A stretch of DNA of 64,000 nucleotides from an uncultured Atopobiaceae bacterium (GCA_934792625.1 CAKVON010000009.1:1-64000), one strand, 5' to 3'. Counted from the stretch's first letter, positions 28,824 through 38,162 are shown. The notes: generated by a model from the letters alone, not told the origin. Translations and numbers: made by a program.

Positions 28824-29513
28824 ATGTCGTCCGCCAACAGGTTCGGTGCACAGAAGCCCCGTGCCGAGAAGGGCCGCGAGCTCGACGACTCCGTCGACGA
28901 GGTCCGCCACTTCGTGGTCGGCCCCATCCAGACCAACTGCTATGCCTACGTCTCGGCCGGCAAGTGCCTGGTCGTCGACCCGGGCTTTGCGGGGGAGGCG
29001 ATCGCGCGCGAGCTGTCCGACGTCAACGTCGAGCTCGTCGTCGCCACCCATGGCCATGGCGACCACGTCGGTGGCGTGGCCGAGCTGGTCGAGGCGACGC
29101 ACGCGACCTTTGCCATGAGCGGGGCCGACGAGCGCATCGCGCGCGAGTCGACCGGCGACGGCCACCACCCCGGCGAGACGGTGCCGCCCGTTCCCGACCG
29201 TCGACTCGTCGAGGGCGACGTCCTGAGCGTGGGCAGGGCATCCTTCACCGTGTGGGAGACGCCCGGCCACACTGCCGGCGGCCTGGTCCTGGTTGGCGGT
29301 GGCTCCGCCACGGGCATCGTCTTCGTGGGCGACACGCTGTTCGCGGGGTCGGCAGGTCGCACCGACCTGGAGACCGGCGACCCCGAGGCCCTCATGCGCT
29401 CGCTCGCGCGCCTCAGGCGCGACCTGCCCCGCGACGCGCATATCCTGTGCGGCCACGGCCCCACCACGACGATGGAGGCCGAGCTCAGGGGCAACCCCTT
29501 CCTGGTGGGCTAG
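28824..29513 (+). CDS. Metallo-beta-lactamase fold hydrolase (glyoxalase II-like)
   Basis: 229 residues. The metal-binding THGHGDH motif is at 75-81, later ligands in ETPGHTAGG, FVGDTLF and GHGPTT. Overall it fits the YcbL/glyoxalase II-like family of small cytosolic thioesterases; exact substrate unknown. About 27 residues precede the fold. In many bacteria a gene of this type follows rel, and here ATG 28824 comes five bases after the rel stop with AGGAGG overlapping the end of rel, so it is co-transcribed. Confidence 0.85.
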   Translation: MSSANRFGAQKPRAEKGRELDDSVDEVRHFVVGPIQTNCYAYVSAGKCLVVDPGFAGEAIARELSDVNVELVVATHGHGDHVGGVAELVEATHATFAMSGADERIARESTGDGHHPGETVPPVPDRRLVEGDVLSVGRASFTVWETPGHTAGGLVLVGGGSATGIVFVGDTLFAGSAGRTDLETGDPEALMRSLARLRRDLPRDAHILCGHGPTTTMEAELRGNPFLVG

Positions 29514-29536
29514 CCGTCGCGGGCTGCGACCCCGCG

Positions 29537-29550
29537 GCACTTCTCGGCAG
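29537..29550. repeat. Dispersed motif GCACTTCTCGGCAG
   Basis: Exact copy between the end of the secD operon and the oppositely oriented tRNA-Leu terminator, the same arrangement as the copy at 811. Confidence 0.7.
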
Positions 29551-29569
29551 CATGGGCACAAATACGAGC

Positions 29570-29604
29570 AAAAAGGCCTCCCCGGCTTGCGTCGGGGGAG
29601 GCCT
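29570..29604 (-). terminator. Terminator of tRNA-Leu
   Basis: Minus strand: GGCCTCCCCCG, loop, CGGGGAGGCC, then TTTTTG. Confidence 0.88.
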
Positions 29605-29615
29605 TCGTCGTCGTA

Positions 29616-29702
<87 letters not shown>

Positions 29703-29783
29703 ACGGGTGTCACGCGCCTCACGCGCGAGGCAGAAGGCAAGTATAGCGCAAGGCGTGCGTCATGCGCCCGCGAGGCTCGGCCC

Positions 29784-30671
29784 TCAGACGCGGCCGCCGG
29801 GCTTTCCCCAGAAGAACGTGGCCACGGTGCCGGGGCCCGTGTGGACGCCGATGGTGGCACCGATGTCGGAGACGCGCACGTCGCCGACGCCGGGGAAGGC
29901 CTCGCGGATCATGGTGGCCAGCGCCTCGGCGTCGGCGAGGCAGTCCGAGTGCGTGATGAAGACGTCATCCGCGTAGTCGTTCCCGCCGTCCGAGAGCTCG
30001 CGGATGCGCTCGACCACGCGGCGCATGGCCTTGCGCTTGGTGCGGACCTTGTCGACCACGGCGAGCGAGCCGTCGGGCGCAACGTCCATCACGGGGCAGA
30101 TGTTGAGCGCGCCGCCGATAAGGCCAGCGGTACGCGAGATCCTGCCGCCTCGGACGAAGAACGTCAGGTCGGACGAGAAGAACCAGTGCTGGACGCGCTC
30201 CCGGTTGGCCTCGGCCCACGCGACGAGCTCGGAGGCCCCCATGCCCTCGGAGCGCAGCTGCGCCATGCGTGCCGCGAGCATGCCGTAGCCGCCGGACGCG
30301 CACAACGAGTCGACGACCCAGACCCTGCGCTTGGGCCAGCGCTCGCGCGCCTGGTCGGCCGCCGCGCAGGCGCTGGCGTAGGTGCCGGAGATGCCGCTGG
30401 ACAGCGACACCTGGACGACGTCCTTGCCCGCGTCGAGCATGGGCTCCCAGAAGGCGAGGTACTCGCCAACGTTGACCTGGGACGTCTTGGCCTCGGCGCC
30501 GTCGAGCATGCGGCGGTACAACTCTGCGGGGGTCATGGTCTGCCAGAGGTCGTCCTTCATGGGCACGCCGTCGAGCTCGTAGTTGAAGTCGACCGCGTGC
30601 AGCCCGAGTCGCTCGATGTAGTCGCGGGGCAAATCGGCCGTCGTGCAGCAGCAAAGCTCGTAGTCGGTCAT
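29784..30671 (-). CDS. DegV family fatty acid-binding protein
   Basis: 295 residues. DegV proteins bind a fatty acid between two lobes and, as FakB, present it to the kinase FakA for phosphorylation. Diagnostic segments: the early TTADLPRDY, TSQVNVGEY (ligand-contact loop) and LSSGISGTY. No FakA gene is in the window. Start ATG 30671 follows GGGAGGA. It is divergent from the aminotransferase gene; on its strand a degenerate dispersed motif (CGAGAAGGGC) lies at 30715-30724. Confidence 0.88.
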   Translation of the reverse strand: MTDYELCCCTTADLPRDYIERLGLHAVDFNYELDGVPMKDDLWQTMTPAELYRRMLDGAEAKTSQVNVGEYLAFWEPMLDAGKDVVQVSLSSGISGTYASACAAADQARERWPKRRVWVVDSLCASGGYGMLAARMAQLRSEGMGASELVAWAEANRERVQHWFFSSDLTFFVRGGRISRTAGLIGGALNICPVMDVAPDGSLAVVDKVRTKRKAMRRVVERIRELSDGGNDYADDVFITHSDCLADAEALATMIREAFPGVGDVRVSDIGATIGVHTGPGTVATFFWGKPGGRV

Positions 30672-30885
30672 TGGGTCCTCCCGTCCCTTGTGGGTCGGCG
30701 CTTCGCCAGCCCACGCCCTTCTCGATATGCCAGCAGAATATGCCTATGTACAGCCTACCCAATGCGCCCCGTGCCGGCCGTGGTGCGCGCGACCGGATTT
30801 GACTCGCTCGTTTCACGCGGTTGCTCCTTGCGTAGCATCGTCGAAACACGCCATGAGCACCATTGGCAGCGTCAAGACACGCGTC

Positions 30886-30908
30886 GCGGCCCGAACGGGC
30901 CGCTTTTT
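30886..30908 (+). terminator. Terminator-like hairpin abutting the aminotransferase ribosome site
   Basis: GCGGCCC-GAAC-GGGCCGC then TTTTT, immediately followed by the GGGGAGG ribosome site. No gene precedes it on this strand, so it reads as a leader attenuator. Confidence 0.7.
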
Positions 30909-30922
30909 GGGGAGGTGCGCAC

Positions 30923-32125
30923 ATGGCCGACGGAGTCGATTCGCTCATGTACGAGTTTGGTGCCGGCAAGTCCGCGATCCGCGAGGTCTGCGAGAAGACC
31001 TTCGCCCTCAAGGAGAGGGGCGAGACCGACTTCTGGGACTTCTCGATCGGAAACCCCTCGACGGCGGCGCCCGAGGCGGTCAACCAGGCCGTCCGCGACG
31101 TGATGGAGGAGTTTAGCTCGCTCGACCTGCACGGCTACTCGCCCAACAACGGCTGGGAGTCCACCCGCGCCGCGATCACCGACAACCTCAACAAGCGTTT
31201 CGACGCGGGCGCCACGGCCGACGACCTCATCCTTACCGCGGGTTGCGCGGGCGCCATCACCGCCACGATCGGCGCGCTCACGGTCCCCGGCGAGGACGTC
31301 ATCGTCCTGACCCCGTACTTCCCCGAGTACCGCATGTACATCCAGGCGTGGCACTGCCGATGCGTCGAGGTGCCCACCACGCCCGAGACCTTCCAGATCG
31401 ACGTCGACGCCATCGAGAAGGCCATCACCCGCTGCACGCGCATGGTCATCATCAACACGCCCAACAACCCGACCGGCGCCGTGTACGACGAGGCCTCCAT
31501 CAAGGCCCTGGGCGACCTGCTGCGTCGCGAGAGCGAGCGCCTCGGTCGCACGATCTACCTGCTGTCCGACGAGCCGTACCGCGAGATCTGCTACGACGGC
31601 CTGGTCAACCCGTGGGTGCCCGACTGCTACGAGAACACGATCGTGGCGTACTCGTACTCCAAGTCGCTCTCGCTTCCCGGCGAGCGCATCGGCTATGCCT
31701 ACGTGCCCAAGTCCGTCACCAACCAGGCCGACGTCATCCTGGGCATCCTCGGCGCCCAGCGCGCGGTCAACACCATCCAGAACTCCACCATGCAGCGCAT
31801 GATCGAGCGCTGCGTCGACCTCACGGCCGACCTTTCCGAGTACGACCGCAAGCGCGCGATCATCTACGACGGCCTCAAGGCCATCGGCTACGACGTGGTC
31901 CGTCCCGACGGTGCCTTCTACCTGTGGGTCCGCGCCCTGGAGCCCGATGACGTCCGCTTTGCCGAGCGTGCGGCCGCCGAGCAGCGACTCTACATCGTCA
32001 ACTCCACCGACTTCGGCTGCCCCGGCTGGGAGCGCCTGTCCTACGCCATCGACGACGAGCGCCTGCAGAGCTGCCTGCCCGCCTTCAAGCGCCTCTGGGA
32101 CACCTACGGCGGCTACACCTGGTAG
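30923..32125 (+). CDS. PLP-dependent class I/II aminotransferase
   Basis: 400 residues, fold type I aminotransferase. PLP lysine is Lys247 in SYSKSLSLPGERIGY; NTPNNPTGAVY and LSDEPYRE are the cofactor-contact segments, and a late arginine would bind the substrate carboxylate. It probably transfers amino groups between an amino acid and 2-oxoglutarate; the specific substrate cannot be read (annotated relatives are called aspartate-type). Start ATG 30923 after GGGGAGG. The terminator-like hairpin in its leader suggests transcriptional attenuation. Confidence 0.88.
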   Translation: MADGVDSLMYEFGAGKSAIREVCEKTFALKERGETDFWDFSIGNPSTAAPEAVNQAVRDVMEEFSSLDLHGYSPNNGWESTRAAITDNLNKRFDAGATADDLILTAGCAGAITATIGALTVPGEDVIVLTPYFPEYRMYIQAWHCRCVEVPTTPETFQIDVDAIEKAITRCTRMVIINTPNNPTGAVYDEASIKALGDLLRRESERLGRTIYLLSDEPYREICYDGLVNPWVPDCYENTIVAYSYSKSLSLPGERIGYAYVPKSVTNQADVILGILGAQRAVNTIQNSTMQRMIERCVDLTADLSEYDRKRAIIYDGLKAIGYDVVRPDGAFYLWVRALEPDDVRFAERAAAEQRLYIVNSTDFGCPGWERLSYAIDDERLQSCLPAFKRLWDTYGGYTW

Positions 32126-32183
32126 AATCGCAAAAGGCAAACGGATTGCCCTGGTGCCTGCTCGGAATTGCCACGATCTCGTG

Positions 32184-32197
32184 GCTCTTCTCGGCAG
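32184..32197. repeat. Dispersed motif GCTCTTCTCGGCAG
   Basis: Copy with one changed base, between the aminotransferase stop and the infC promoter, 34 nt before the -35. Confidence 0.6.
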
Positions 32198-32230
32198 GCC
32201 CATCGCTTCTCCATAAGCCGAAATTCCTCC

Positions 32231-32259
32231 TTGTCCCAATGGGATATGGCGGGTATTAT
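32231..32259 (+). promoter_or_regulatory. Promoter of infC-rpmI-rplT
   Basis: -35 TTGTCC (32231-32236), exactly 17 bp, -10 TATTAT (32254-32259). The transcript then has a leader of about 205 nt. Confidence 0.85.
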
Positions 32260-32265
32260 TCTTGA

Positions 32266-32471
32266 GGTTGCGTGACGCCTGTGTCACGCATGACGAAGCG
32301 GGGCCATGCACCAGGGTCCCCACCTGAACGGCGCCTACGGGCCGCTGTCTGGTCAGACAACGCATCTTCACCCGCATTATGTGGGACGCATGTCTCCCGG
32401 ATGGCCGCACCACGCCAACCGGGAGATTTTTTATGCGGCCGCAAGGCCGCGGAGAGAGGAAGGTGTAGAAG
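32266..32471 (+). promoter_or_regulatory. Structured leader of infC-rpmI-rplT with terminator
   Basis: The leader contains several inverted repeats and ends in a hairpin TCTCCCGG (32393-32400)/CCGGGAGA (32419-32426) followed by TTTTTT. By analogy with the L20 leaders of other bacteria, surplus ribosomal protein L20 may promote termination here; that link is inferred from position. Confidence 0.65.
32393..32432 (+). terminator. Attenuator in the infC leader
   Basis: 8-bp perfect arms with six T after the stem, 40 nt upstream of the infC start. Confidence 0.8.
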
Positions 32472-33044
32472 ATAGCCAAGCCCCAGGGTCCTCGAATCAA
32501 CGAGGAGATCAACGCCCGCACTTGCCGCCTCATCGGCGTCGACGGTTCGCAGCTTGGCCTGTTCGGTCTTCCCGATGCCCAGCGCATCGCTGACGAGCAG
32601 GGCCTCGACCTTGTCGAGATCGCTCCCAACGCGGAGCCTCCCGTCTGCAAGGTCATGGACTATCGCAAGTTCAAGTACGAGCAGGACCGCAAGGCCAAGG
32701 CCGCTCGCAAGAACCAGGCCAAGGTCGAGGTCAAGGAAATGAAGTTCCGTCCCAAGATCGACGTGGGCGATTACGAGACCAAGAAGGGTCACGTCATGCG
32801 CTTCCTGAAGAAGGGCGCGCGCGTCAAGATCACGATCATGTTCCGCGGTCGCGAGATGGCCCACCCCGAGCAGGGTCTCAACGTCCTCGAGAGGCTCGCG
32901 GAAGACCTGAAGCCCTTCGCCACGGTCGAGTCGCAGCCCAAGATGGAGGGCCGCAACATGCACATGCTCGTCGCCCCGATCAAGGGCGCCTTCGACGAGA
33001 AGGTCGCTGAGGACGACGCCAAGGATTCGGATAAGGAGAACTAG
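32472..33044 (+). CDS. infC: Translation initiation factor IF-3 (ATA start)
   Basis: 190 residues. IF-3 binds the 30S subunit and checks the initiator tRNA-start codon pair. The N-domain begins [20 protein letters not shown] and leads through [19 protein letters not shown] into the C-domain. In this frame a TAG lies at 32466-32468, leaving only AAG then ATA before the conserved sequence, with AGGAAGGTG six bases upstream of ATA. The start is therefore read as ATA 32472, in keeping with the rare AUU/AUA starts by which IF-3 limits its own synthesis. The next ATG (32655) would remove the whole N-domain. First gene of infC-rpmI-rplT. Confidence 0.93.
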   Translation: MAKPQGPRINEEINARTCRLIGVDGSQLGLFGLPDAQRIADEQGLDLVEIAPNAEPPVCKVMDYRKFKYEQDRKAKAARKNQAKVEVKEMKFRPKIDVGDYETKKGHVMRFLKKGARVKITIMFRGREMAHPEQGLNVLERLAEDLKPFATVESQPKMEGRNMHMLVAPIKGAFDEKVAEDDAKDSDKEN

Positions 33045-33045
33045 C

Positions 33046-33243
33046 ATGCCCAAGATGAAGACGCACAAGGGAACCGCCAAGCGCTTCCGTCGCACCGGTA
33101 CCGGCAAGCTCATGCGCGCCAAGGCCTTCAAGAGCCACATCCTCGCCAAGAAGTCCCAGAAGCGCATTCGTGGCTTCCGCAAGGAGGCCGAGATCAGCGC
33201 CGCTGACGCCAAGGTCGTCAACGCCCGTCTGGCCGGCAAGTAG
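33046..33243 (+). CDS. rpmI: 50S ribosomal protein L35
   Basis: 65 residues, very basic, with the family start [14 protein letters not shown] and [13 protein letters not shown]. It starts one base after the infC stop, so translation is coupled. Confidence 0.97.
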   Translation: MPKMKTHKGTAKRFRRTGTGKLMRAKAFKSHILAKKSQKRIRGFRKEAEISAADAKVVNARLAGK

Positions 33244-33291
33244 GCTCACGCCTCCCAACGATTTATTCACTCAGCAAGGAGTTGATCTGAT

Positions 33292-33657
33292 ATGGCACGT
33301 GTCAAGCGCGCAGTGAACGCCAAGAAGAAGCGTCGCACCCTCCAGGAGCGCACCAAGGGTTACTACGGCGTCCGTTCCCGCACCCTCCGCGGCATGAAGG
33401 AGCAGATGCAGCACTCGTTCCAGTACCAGTACCGCGATCGCCGCAACAAGAAGCGCGACATCCGCAGCCTCTGGATCCAGCGCATCAACGCCGCCGCCCG
33501 CATCAATGGCATGAACTACTCCAACTTCATGCACGGCCTGAAGCTCGCTGGCGTCGAGCTCGACCGCAAGGTCCTCGCCCAGGTCGCCTACGAGGATCCC
33601 GCGAGCTTCGCCGACCTCGCCGAGGTCGCCAAGAAGGCCATCGCCGACGCCGAGTAG
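33292..33657 (+). CDS. rplT: 50S ribosomal protein L20
   Basis: 121 residues with [21 protein letters not shown]-like [11 protein letters not shown] and [15 protein letters not shown], all standard for L20. It assembles early on 23S rRNA and in other bacteria represses its own operon through the leader. AAGGAG precedes ATG 33292; terminator follows. Confidence 0.97.
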   Translation: MARVKRAVNAKKKRRTLQERTKGYYGVRSRTLRGMKEQMQHSFQYQYRDRRNKKRDIRSLWIQRINAAARINGMNYSNFMHGLKLAGVELDRKVLAQVAYEDPASFADLAEVAKKAIADAE

Positions 33658-33699
33658 CGTCTGCGCCCTACAGGCCACTTGCACCAAAAAAGCATCATC

Positions 33700-33740
33700 A
33701 GGGACCCGCCTTCCGACAATGGTGGCGGGTCCCTTCTTTT
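33700..33740 (+). terminator. Terminator of infC-rpmI-rplT
   Basis: AGGGACCCGCC arm against GGCGGGTCCCT, then TCTTTT. The T-run merges into TATAAT (33740-33745), a possible -10 for the next operon. Confidence 0.9.
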
Positions 33741-33924
33741 ATAATTGGGTATGAAACCGTTTTCACATCCGTTTTCCAGGGGTTAAGCACGCGCACGCGT
33801 CCGAATGTGTTAACAAGTGTGTCTCGCATGTGTCCCGTTAACGTGACAGAAAACAACCTTACGTACAGTTAACTGGCATGTAGCTCCATCAGGTGCGAAT
33901 GCTGTCTAACACAGGAGGTAAGTC

Positions 33925-34713
33925 ATGTCCAACTCCATGTCTCGTCGTCAGTTCCTCGGTCTCATGGGCGGCTCCGCGGCCCTTCTCGGCCTCGGCCTCG
34001 TTGGTTGCGGCGGCTCTGGCGACGATGCCTCTGGTTCCAAGAAGTACGTCATCGCCACCGACACCGTCTTTGCCCCGTTCGAGTTCACCGACGAGAAGAA
34101 CGAGTTCGTCGGCATCGACGTCGACCTGCTCGCCGCCTGCCTAAAGGTCGCTGACCTCGACTACGACCTGCAGTCCTTGGGCTTCGACGCCGCCGTCGCC
34201 GCCCTGGAGTCCGGCCAGGCCGACGGCGTCATCGCCGGCATGTCCATCACCGACGAGCGCAAGAAGAAGTACGACTTCTCCGAGCCGTACTACAACTCCG
34301 CCGTGTGTTGCGCCGCCGCCGAGGGTGGCTCGGTCTCCAAGCTCGAGGACCTCAAGGGCAAGACGGTCGCCGCCAAGACCGGTACCCAGTCCGCCGAGTG
34401 GGCCGAGTCCATCAAGGACACCTACGGCTTCACGATCTCCTACGCCAAGACCTCCGACGTCATGTACCAGGGCGTCAAGTCCAAGCAGTTCGCCGCCTGC
34501 TTCGAGGACGAGCCCGTCATGGCCTACGGCATCCAGCAGGGCAATGGCATGCAGATGATCGGCAAGGAGGACGACAAGTTCGCCACGCCGTATGGCTTCG
34601 CCGTCCGCAAGGGCAAGAACACCGAGCTTCTCGAGGGCTTCAACAAGGGCCTCAAGGAGATCCAGGGCAACGGCGAGTACGACAAGATCATCGAGAAGTA
34701 CACCAAGGCCTAA
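33925..34713 (+). CDS. Amino acid ABC transporter substrate-binding lipoprotein
   Basis: 262 residues of the family 3 (polar amino acid) binding proteins. The signal carries a twin-arginine SRRQFLG at 6-12 and a lipobox LVGC with Cys28, so export by Tat and lipid anchoring are likely. The mature part has FAPFEFTDEKNEFVGIDVDL and ESGQADGVIAGMSIT, typical of glutamine/arginine binders; ligand not certain. ATG 33925 follows AGGAGGT. A stable hairpin after the gene probably lets it be made in excess over the permease. Confidence 0.92.
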   Translation: MSNSMSRRQFLGLMGGSAALLGLGLVGCGGSGDDASGSKKYVIATDTVFAPFEFTDEKNEFVGIDVDLLAACLKVADLDYDLQSLGFDAAVAALESGQADGVIAGMSITDERKKKYDFSEPYYNSAVCCAAAEGGSVSKLEDLKGKTVAAKTGTQSAEWAESIKDTYGFTISYAKTSDVMYQGVKSKQFAACFEDEPVMAYGIQQGNGMQMIGKEDDKFATPYGFAVRKGKNTELLEGFNKGLKEIQGNGEYDKIIEKYTKA

Positions 34714-34753
34714 GTTCTTCTCGGTTGCCCGCAAGAGGGCTTTGTAACAATGA

Positions 34754-34785
34754 GGGGCCGTGCGTCCGTGACGACGTGCGGCCCC
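34754..34785 (+). other. Intercistronic hairpin between binding protein and permease
   Basis: A 13-bp stem (34754-34766 with 34773-34785, a few G-U pairs) with loop CGTGAC and no T-run. Such hairpins protect upstream mRNA from 3' decay. Confidence 0.6.
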
Positions 34786-34805
34786 ACGGGCTGTAAGGAT
34801 GGTCC

Positions 34806-35483
34806 ATGGAATCAATGAATCTTATCGGCACGTTCGAGGCGGCGTCCCCGCTGCTTCTGGCGGGTCTCAAGACCACCGTCATGGTCACGGTGATCTCGCT
34901 CGTCATCGCGATGCTACTGGGTATCGTCGTCTGCCTGATGAACATCTCCAAGAGCAAGGTGCTGCGTGGCATCGCCAAGTTCTACATATGGATCATCCGA
35001 GGCACGCCGATGCTGGTCCAGGCGTTCTACGTCTACTTCGCCGTGCCCCAGCTCATGCAGGCGCTCACCGGGTCCGACTTCCGCATCGACATCGTCACGG
35101 CGTCGGTCCTTACGCTGACCCTCAACGCGGGCGCCTACATCTCCGAGATCTTCCGTGGCTCCATCCAGTCGGTCGACAAGGGCCAGATGGAGGCCTCCCG
35201 CAGCCTCGGCGTGAGCTACGCCACCTCGATGCGCAAGGTCATCATCCCGCAGGCCGTCCGCATCTGCCTGCCGTCCCTGGTCAACCAGTGCATCATCACC
35301 CTGAAGGACTCCACGATCATGTATGCGCTCGGCCTGCCCGAGACCATGAACCAGGCCGCGGTCTACGTCGGTCGCACCATGGACTCCTTCGCGACCTACA
35401 CCTGGGTCGCCATCATCTTCCTGGTGGTCACCAGCGTGCTGATGCTTGCCTCGTCGGCCCTCGAGAAAAGGATGCGCAAGTAA
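34806..35483 (+). CDS. Amino acid ABC transporter permease
   Basis: 225 residues, HisM/GlnP family with about five TM helices (TM1 from residue 15). The EAA loop contacting the ATPase is visible as [22 protein letters not shown]. It forms the membrane channel with the ATPase below, whose ATG overlaps this gene's TAA stop. Confidence 0.95.
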   Translation: MESMNLIGTFEAASPLLLAGLKTTVMVTVISLVIAMLLGIVVCLMNISKSKVLRGIAKFYIWIIRGTPMLVQAFYVYFAVPQLMQALTGSDFRIDIVTASVLTLTLNAGAYISEIFRGSIQSVDKGQMEASRSLGVSYATSMRKVIIPQAVRICLPSLVNQCIITLKDSTIMYALGLPETMNQAAVYVGRTMDSFATYTWVAIIFLVVTSVLMLASSALEKRMRK

Positions 35484-36217
35484 TGACTGAGTCCAAGATC
35501 AAGGTCACCGGCCTCAAGAAGAGCTTCGGCGAGAACCACGTCCTCAAGGGCATCGACATCGAGATCAACGCCGGTGAGGTCGTCTGCGTCATCGGCCCGT
35601 CCGGAAGCGGCAAGTCCACCTTCCTGCGTTGCCTCAACCGCCTCGAGGATGCGACCGAGGGTCAGATCCTCGTCGACGGCGAGTCGATCACCGACCCCAA
35701 GGCCAACGTCGACCGCATCCGTCGCCACATGGGCATGGTGTTCCAGCAGTTCAACCTGTTTCCGCACATGTCGGTGCTCGACAACCTGACCTTCGCGCCC
35801 GTCCAGCTCAAGCTCAAGACGCGCGAGGAGGCCGAGGCCAAGGCCAGGCAGCTGCTCGAGCGCGTCGGACTTGCCGAGAAGGTCGACGCCATGCCGCGCT
35901 CGCTTTCCGGCGGTCAGCAGCAGCGCGTCGCCATCGCCCGCGCCCTGGCCATGGAGCCCGACATCATGCTGTTTGACGAGCCGACCTCCGCGCTTGACCC
36001 CGAGATGGTCTGCGAGGTCCTCGACGTCATGCGAGAGCTGGCGCGCGAGGGCATGACCATGGTCGTCGTCACGCACGAGATGGGCTTTGCCCACGACGTG
36101 GCCGACCGCGTCGTCTTCGTCGACGGTGGCGTCATCCAGGAGCAGGGCACGCCCGAGGAGGTTCTCGATAATCCGCAGAACCCGCGCACCCGCAGCTTCC
36201 TGTCCAAGGTGCTCTAG
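35483..36217 (+). CDS. Amino acid ABC transporter ATP-binding protein
   Basis: 244 residues, GlnQ/HisP type. Walker [10 protein letters not shown] near 34-42, Q-loop [14 protein letters not shown], signature [15 protein letters not shown], Walker [15 protein letters not shown] and the switch histidine in VVTHEMGFA. It drives import of the amino acid captured by the binding protein. Start ATG 35483 overlaps the permease stop (TAATG). Confidence 0.96.
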   Translation: MTESKIKVTGLKKSFGENHVLKGIDIEINAGEVVCVIGPSGSGKSTFLRCLNRLEDATEGQILVDGESITDPKANVDRIRRHMGMVFQQFNLFPHMSVLDNLTFAPVQLKLKTREEAEAKARQLLERVGLAEKVDAMPRSLSGGQQQRVAIARALAMEPDIMLFDEPTSALDPEMVCEVLDVMRELAREGMTMVVVTHEMGFAHDVADRVVFVDGGVIQEQGTPEEVLDNPQNPRTRSFLSKVL

Positions 36218-36250
36218 GTTATCCGTCACACTGACAATTCGTCTCTCTTT

Positions 36251-36284
36251 GGCCCCGTCTGCCATACGGCAGGTGGGGCCTTTC
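36251..36284 (+). terminator. Terminator of the amino acid ABC operon
   Basis: GGCCCCGTCTGCC-ATAC-GGCAGGTGGGGCC, then TTTCT. It lies just ahead of the LysE ribosome site. Confidence 0.75.
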
Positions 36285-36301
36285 TCCAGATAGGAGCCTC
36301 A

Positions 36302-36943
36302 ATGCTTGGCATAGTCAACTACGGTGCCTTCGTCGCCTCGACCGTTGCCCTGTGCCTCACCCCGGGCATCGACACCGTCTACATCCTCACGCGCAGCCTT
36401 GCCGGCGGCAGGCGCGATGGCGTGGCCAGCGCCCTGGGCATCAACACGGGGCTTCTCGTCCACACGGTCCTTGTGGCAACGGGACTGTCCCTGTTGCTGT
36501 CGGCCTGCGAACCTGCCTTCTTCGCGGTCAAGCTGTGCGGTGCGGCATATCTCGTCGTCATGGGCATCAAGAGCATCGTGGCGGCCGCTCGTGGCGAGGC
36601 GGGCGCCCTGACGGTGGGCGAGGGTGACCAGGCGTCAGACCCGCGCAAGACATACTTGCAGGGCGTTGCCACCAACGTGCTCAACCCCAAGATCGTCCTG
36701 TTCTTCCTGGCGCTGCTGCCGCAGTTCGTGAGTCCCGCCAACGCCTTCGGGCCCGTGCCGTTCCTGGTGCTGGGTCTGACCTACGTGGTCTTCTCGACGG
36801 CGTGGACGCTCGTCTTGGTCATGGCGTCCGCTCCGCTCTCGGGATGGCTGTCGTCCAACGAGTCGGCCGGGCGAGTGACGGTCGTGGTGTCGGGCCTCGT
36901 CTACATGGCGCTTGGCGCGATGGTGTTCGCGACCAAGTCGTAG
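36302..36943 (+). CDS. LysE/RhtB family amino acid exporter
   Basis: 213 residues with about six hydrophobic segments. Family marks: CLTPGIDTVYILTRSLAGGRRDG after TM1 and GVATNVLNPKIVLFFLALLPQF in the middle. These efflux proteins export amino acids such as lysine, homoserine or threonine; ligand unknown. In a peptide-importing cell it would vent excess amino acids. ATG 36302 follows TAGGAG, closely behind the terminator of the ABC operon. Confidence 0.9.
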   Translation: MLGIVNYGAFVASTVALCLTPGIDTVYILTRSLAGGRRDGVASALGINTGLLVHTVLVATGLSLLLSACEPAFFAVKLCGAAYLVVMGIKSIVAAARGEAGALTVGEGDQASDPRKTYLQGVATNVLNPKIVLFFLALLPQFVSPANAFGPVPFLVLGLTYVVFSTAWTLVLVMASAPLSGWLSSNESAGRVTVVVSGLVYMALGAMVFATKS

Positions 36944-36980
36944 CTTGCGGCTGGGCGTGGCGCACTGGCAGGACTGACGG

Positions 36981-38162
36981 CTAGTGTTCGCCGTGCTCCC
37001 TCGCACGCTCCTTCTCGATCTCGAAGGCGGGGTCGTCGGGGGTGACCAGCGTGTCGTCGCCCGTCTTGGGGTCGTAGTGGTGGCGCAGCACCGGCTCGAA
37101 GAGCTTGAGGTGCGCCGCGAAGGCCCCGGAGGCCGCGACCAGCCCGCAGAAGATGAGGGCGCGGGGCCAGACCTCGACCTTGGTCATCACGAACGAGCCC
37201 ATGCACAGCATCGCGGTCCACATGTAGATGAGAAGTACGGCCTGGCGCTGGTCGTAGCCCTCCTGGATGAGCCTGTGGTGGATGTGGCCCTTGTCGGCCT
37301 GCCCCACGCTCACGTGCGCTCGCTTGCGTCGGATGATGGCGGAGGCGGTGTCGATGATGGGGATGCCCGCCACGAGCAAGGGGATGATGATCGTGGTGAG
37401 GCCCGCGATGCGCGTGACGTTGAGAAGCGAGATCGCTCCCAGGGCAAAGCCCAGCGTCAGCGAGCCGGAGTCGCCCAGGAACACCGACGCGGGGTGGAAG
37501 TTGTAGCGCAGGAAGCCCAGCGTGGAGCCGGCGAGCGCGATCGAGAGCGCCGCCGCGTCCAGACGACCGGCCGCGCAGGCCAACACGAACATCGTCATGC
37601 TCGCGATGCAGGTGATGCCCGAGGCCAGGCCGTCGAGGCCGTCGATCAGGTTGATGATGTTCGCATAGCTCACCAGGTAGATGACGGTGACAGGGTAGGC
37701 AAGCCAGCCCAGGATGAACTCGCCGCCCTCGAAGGGGTTGACGATGTTGCCGACCACGAGGCCGCCCGCCGCCGCGACCGAGGCCGCCAGAATCTGACCC
37801 AGCAGCTTGGGGATCGGCTTGAGCTGGACCACGTCGTCGATGGCGCCTGTGGCGAAGATGACGACGAAGCTCAGGGCGAGCATGCGGTAGTCGACCTGCA
37901 TGAGAGGGGAGGGGATGAGCACGATGGGCCAGCCCAGAAACGTGGTGCCCACGTACTGTGCGGCCACCGCCGCGACCAGCCCCAGAAAGACGGCGATTCC
38001 GCCCATGCGCGGGGTGGCCGTCTTGTTGACGCGGCGCTTGCTGGGGTAGTCGACCGCGCCGAGAGCCCAGGCGATGCGACGTGCCAAGGGCGTGGCGAGA
38101 AGGACGACGAGCAGCGACACGCAGAACAGGCTGAGGTATGGGACCCACCTGGCAACCGGCAT
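36981..38162 (-). CDS. Undecaprenyl-phosphate sugar-1-phosphate transferase (WecA/TagO-like)
   Basis: 393 residues, many TM helices. MraY/WecA family motifs: ATPRMGGIAVFLG, GAIDDVVQLKP (Mg-binding DD), NLIDGLDGLASG, FLGDSGSLTLGF and the late HIHHRL that marks the WecA/TagO branch rather than MraY. It would load GlcNAc-1-phosphate onto undecaprenyl phosphate to begin a cell-wall glycopolymer. The C-terminal ~45 residues are a charged cytosolic tail. No partner glycosyltransferases adjoin. A TATTAT hexamer on the minus strand lies at 38216-38221. Confidence 0.9.
   Translation of the reverse strand: MPVARWVPYLSLFCVSLLVVLLATPLARRIAWALGAVDYPSKRRVNKTATPRMGGIAVFLGLVAAVAAQYVGTTFLGWPIVLIPSPLMQVDYRMLALSFVVIFATGAIDDVVQLKPIPKLLGQILAASVAAAGGLVVGNIVNPFEGGEFILGWLAYPVTVIYLVSYANIINLIDGLDGLASGITCIASMTMFVLACAAGRLDAAALSIALAGSTLGFLRYNFHPASVFLGDSGSLTLGFALGAISLLNVTRIAGLTTIIIPLLVAGIPIIDTASAIIRRKRAHVSVGQADKGHIHHRLIQEGYDQRQAVLLIYMWTAMLCMGSFVMTKVEVWPRALIFCGLVAASGAFAAHLKLFEPVLRHHYDPKTGDDTLVTPDDPAFEIEKERAREHGEH

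Noticed and set aside
30725..30922. T-box or leader-peptide attenuation before the aminotransferase
   Set aside because: No T-box AGGGTGG-like sequence and no short frame with runs of one amino acid codon; only the terminator hairpin is clear.
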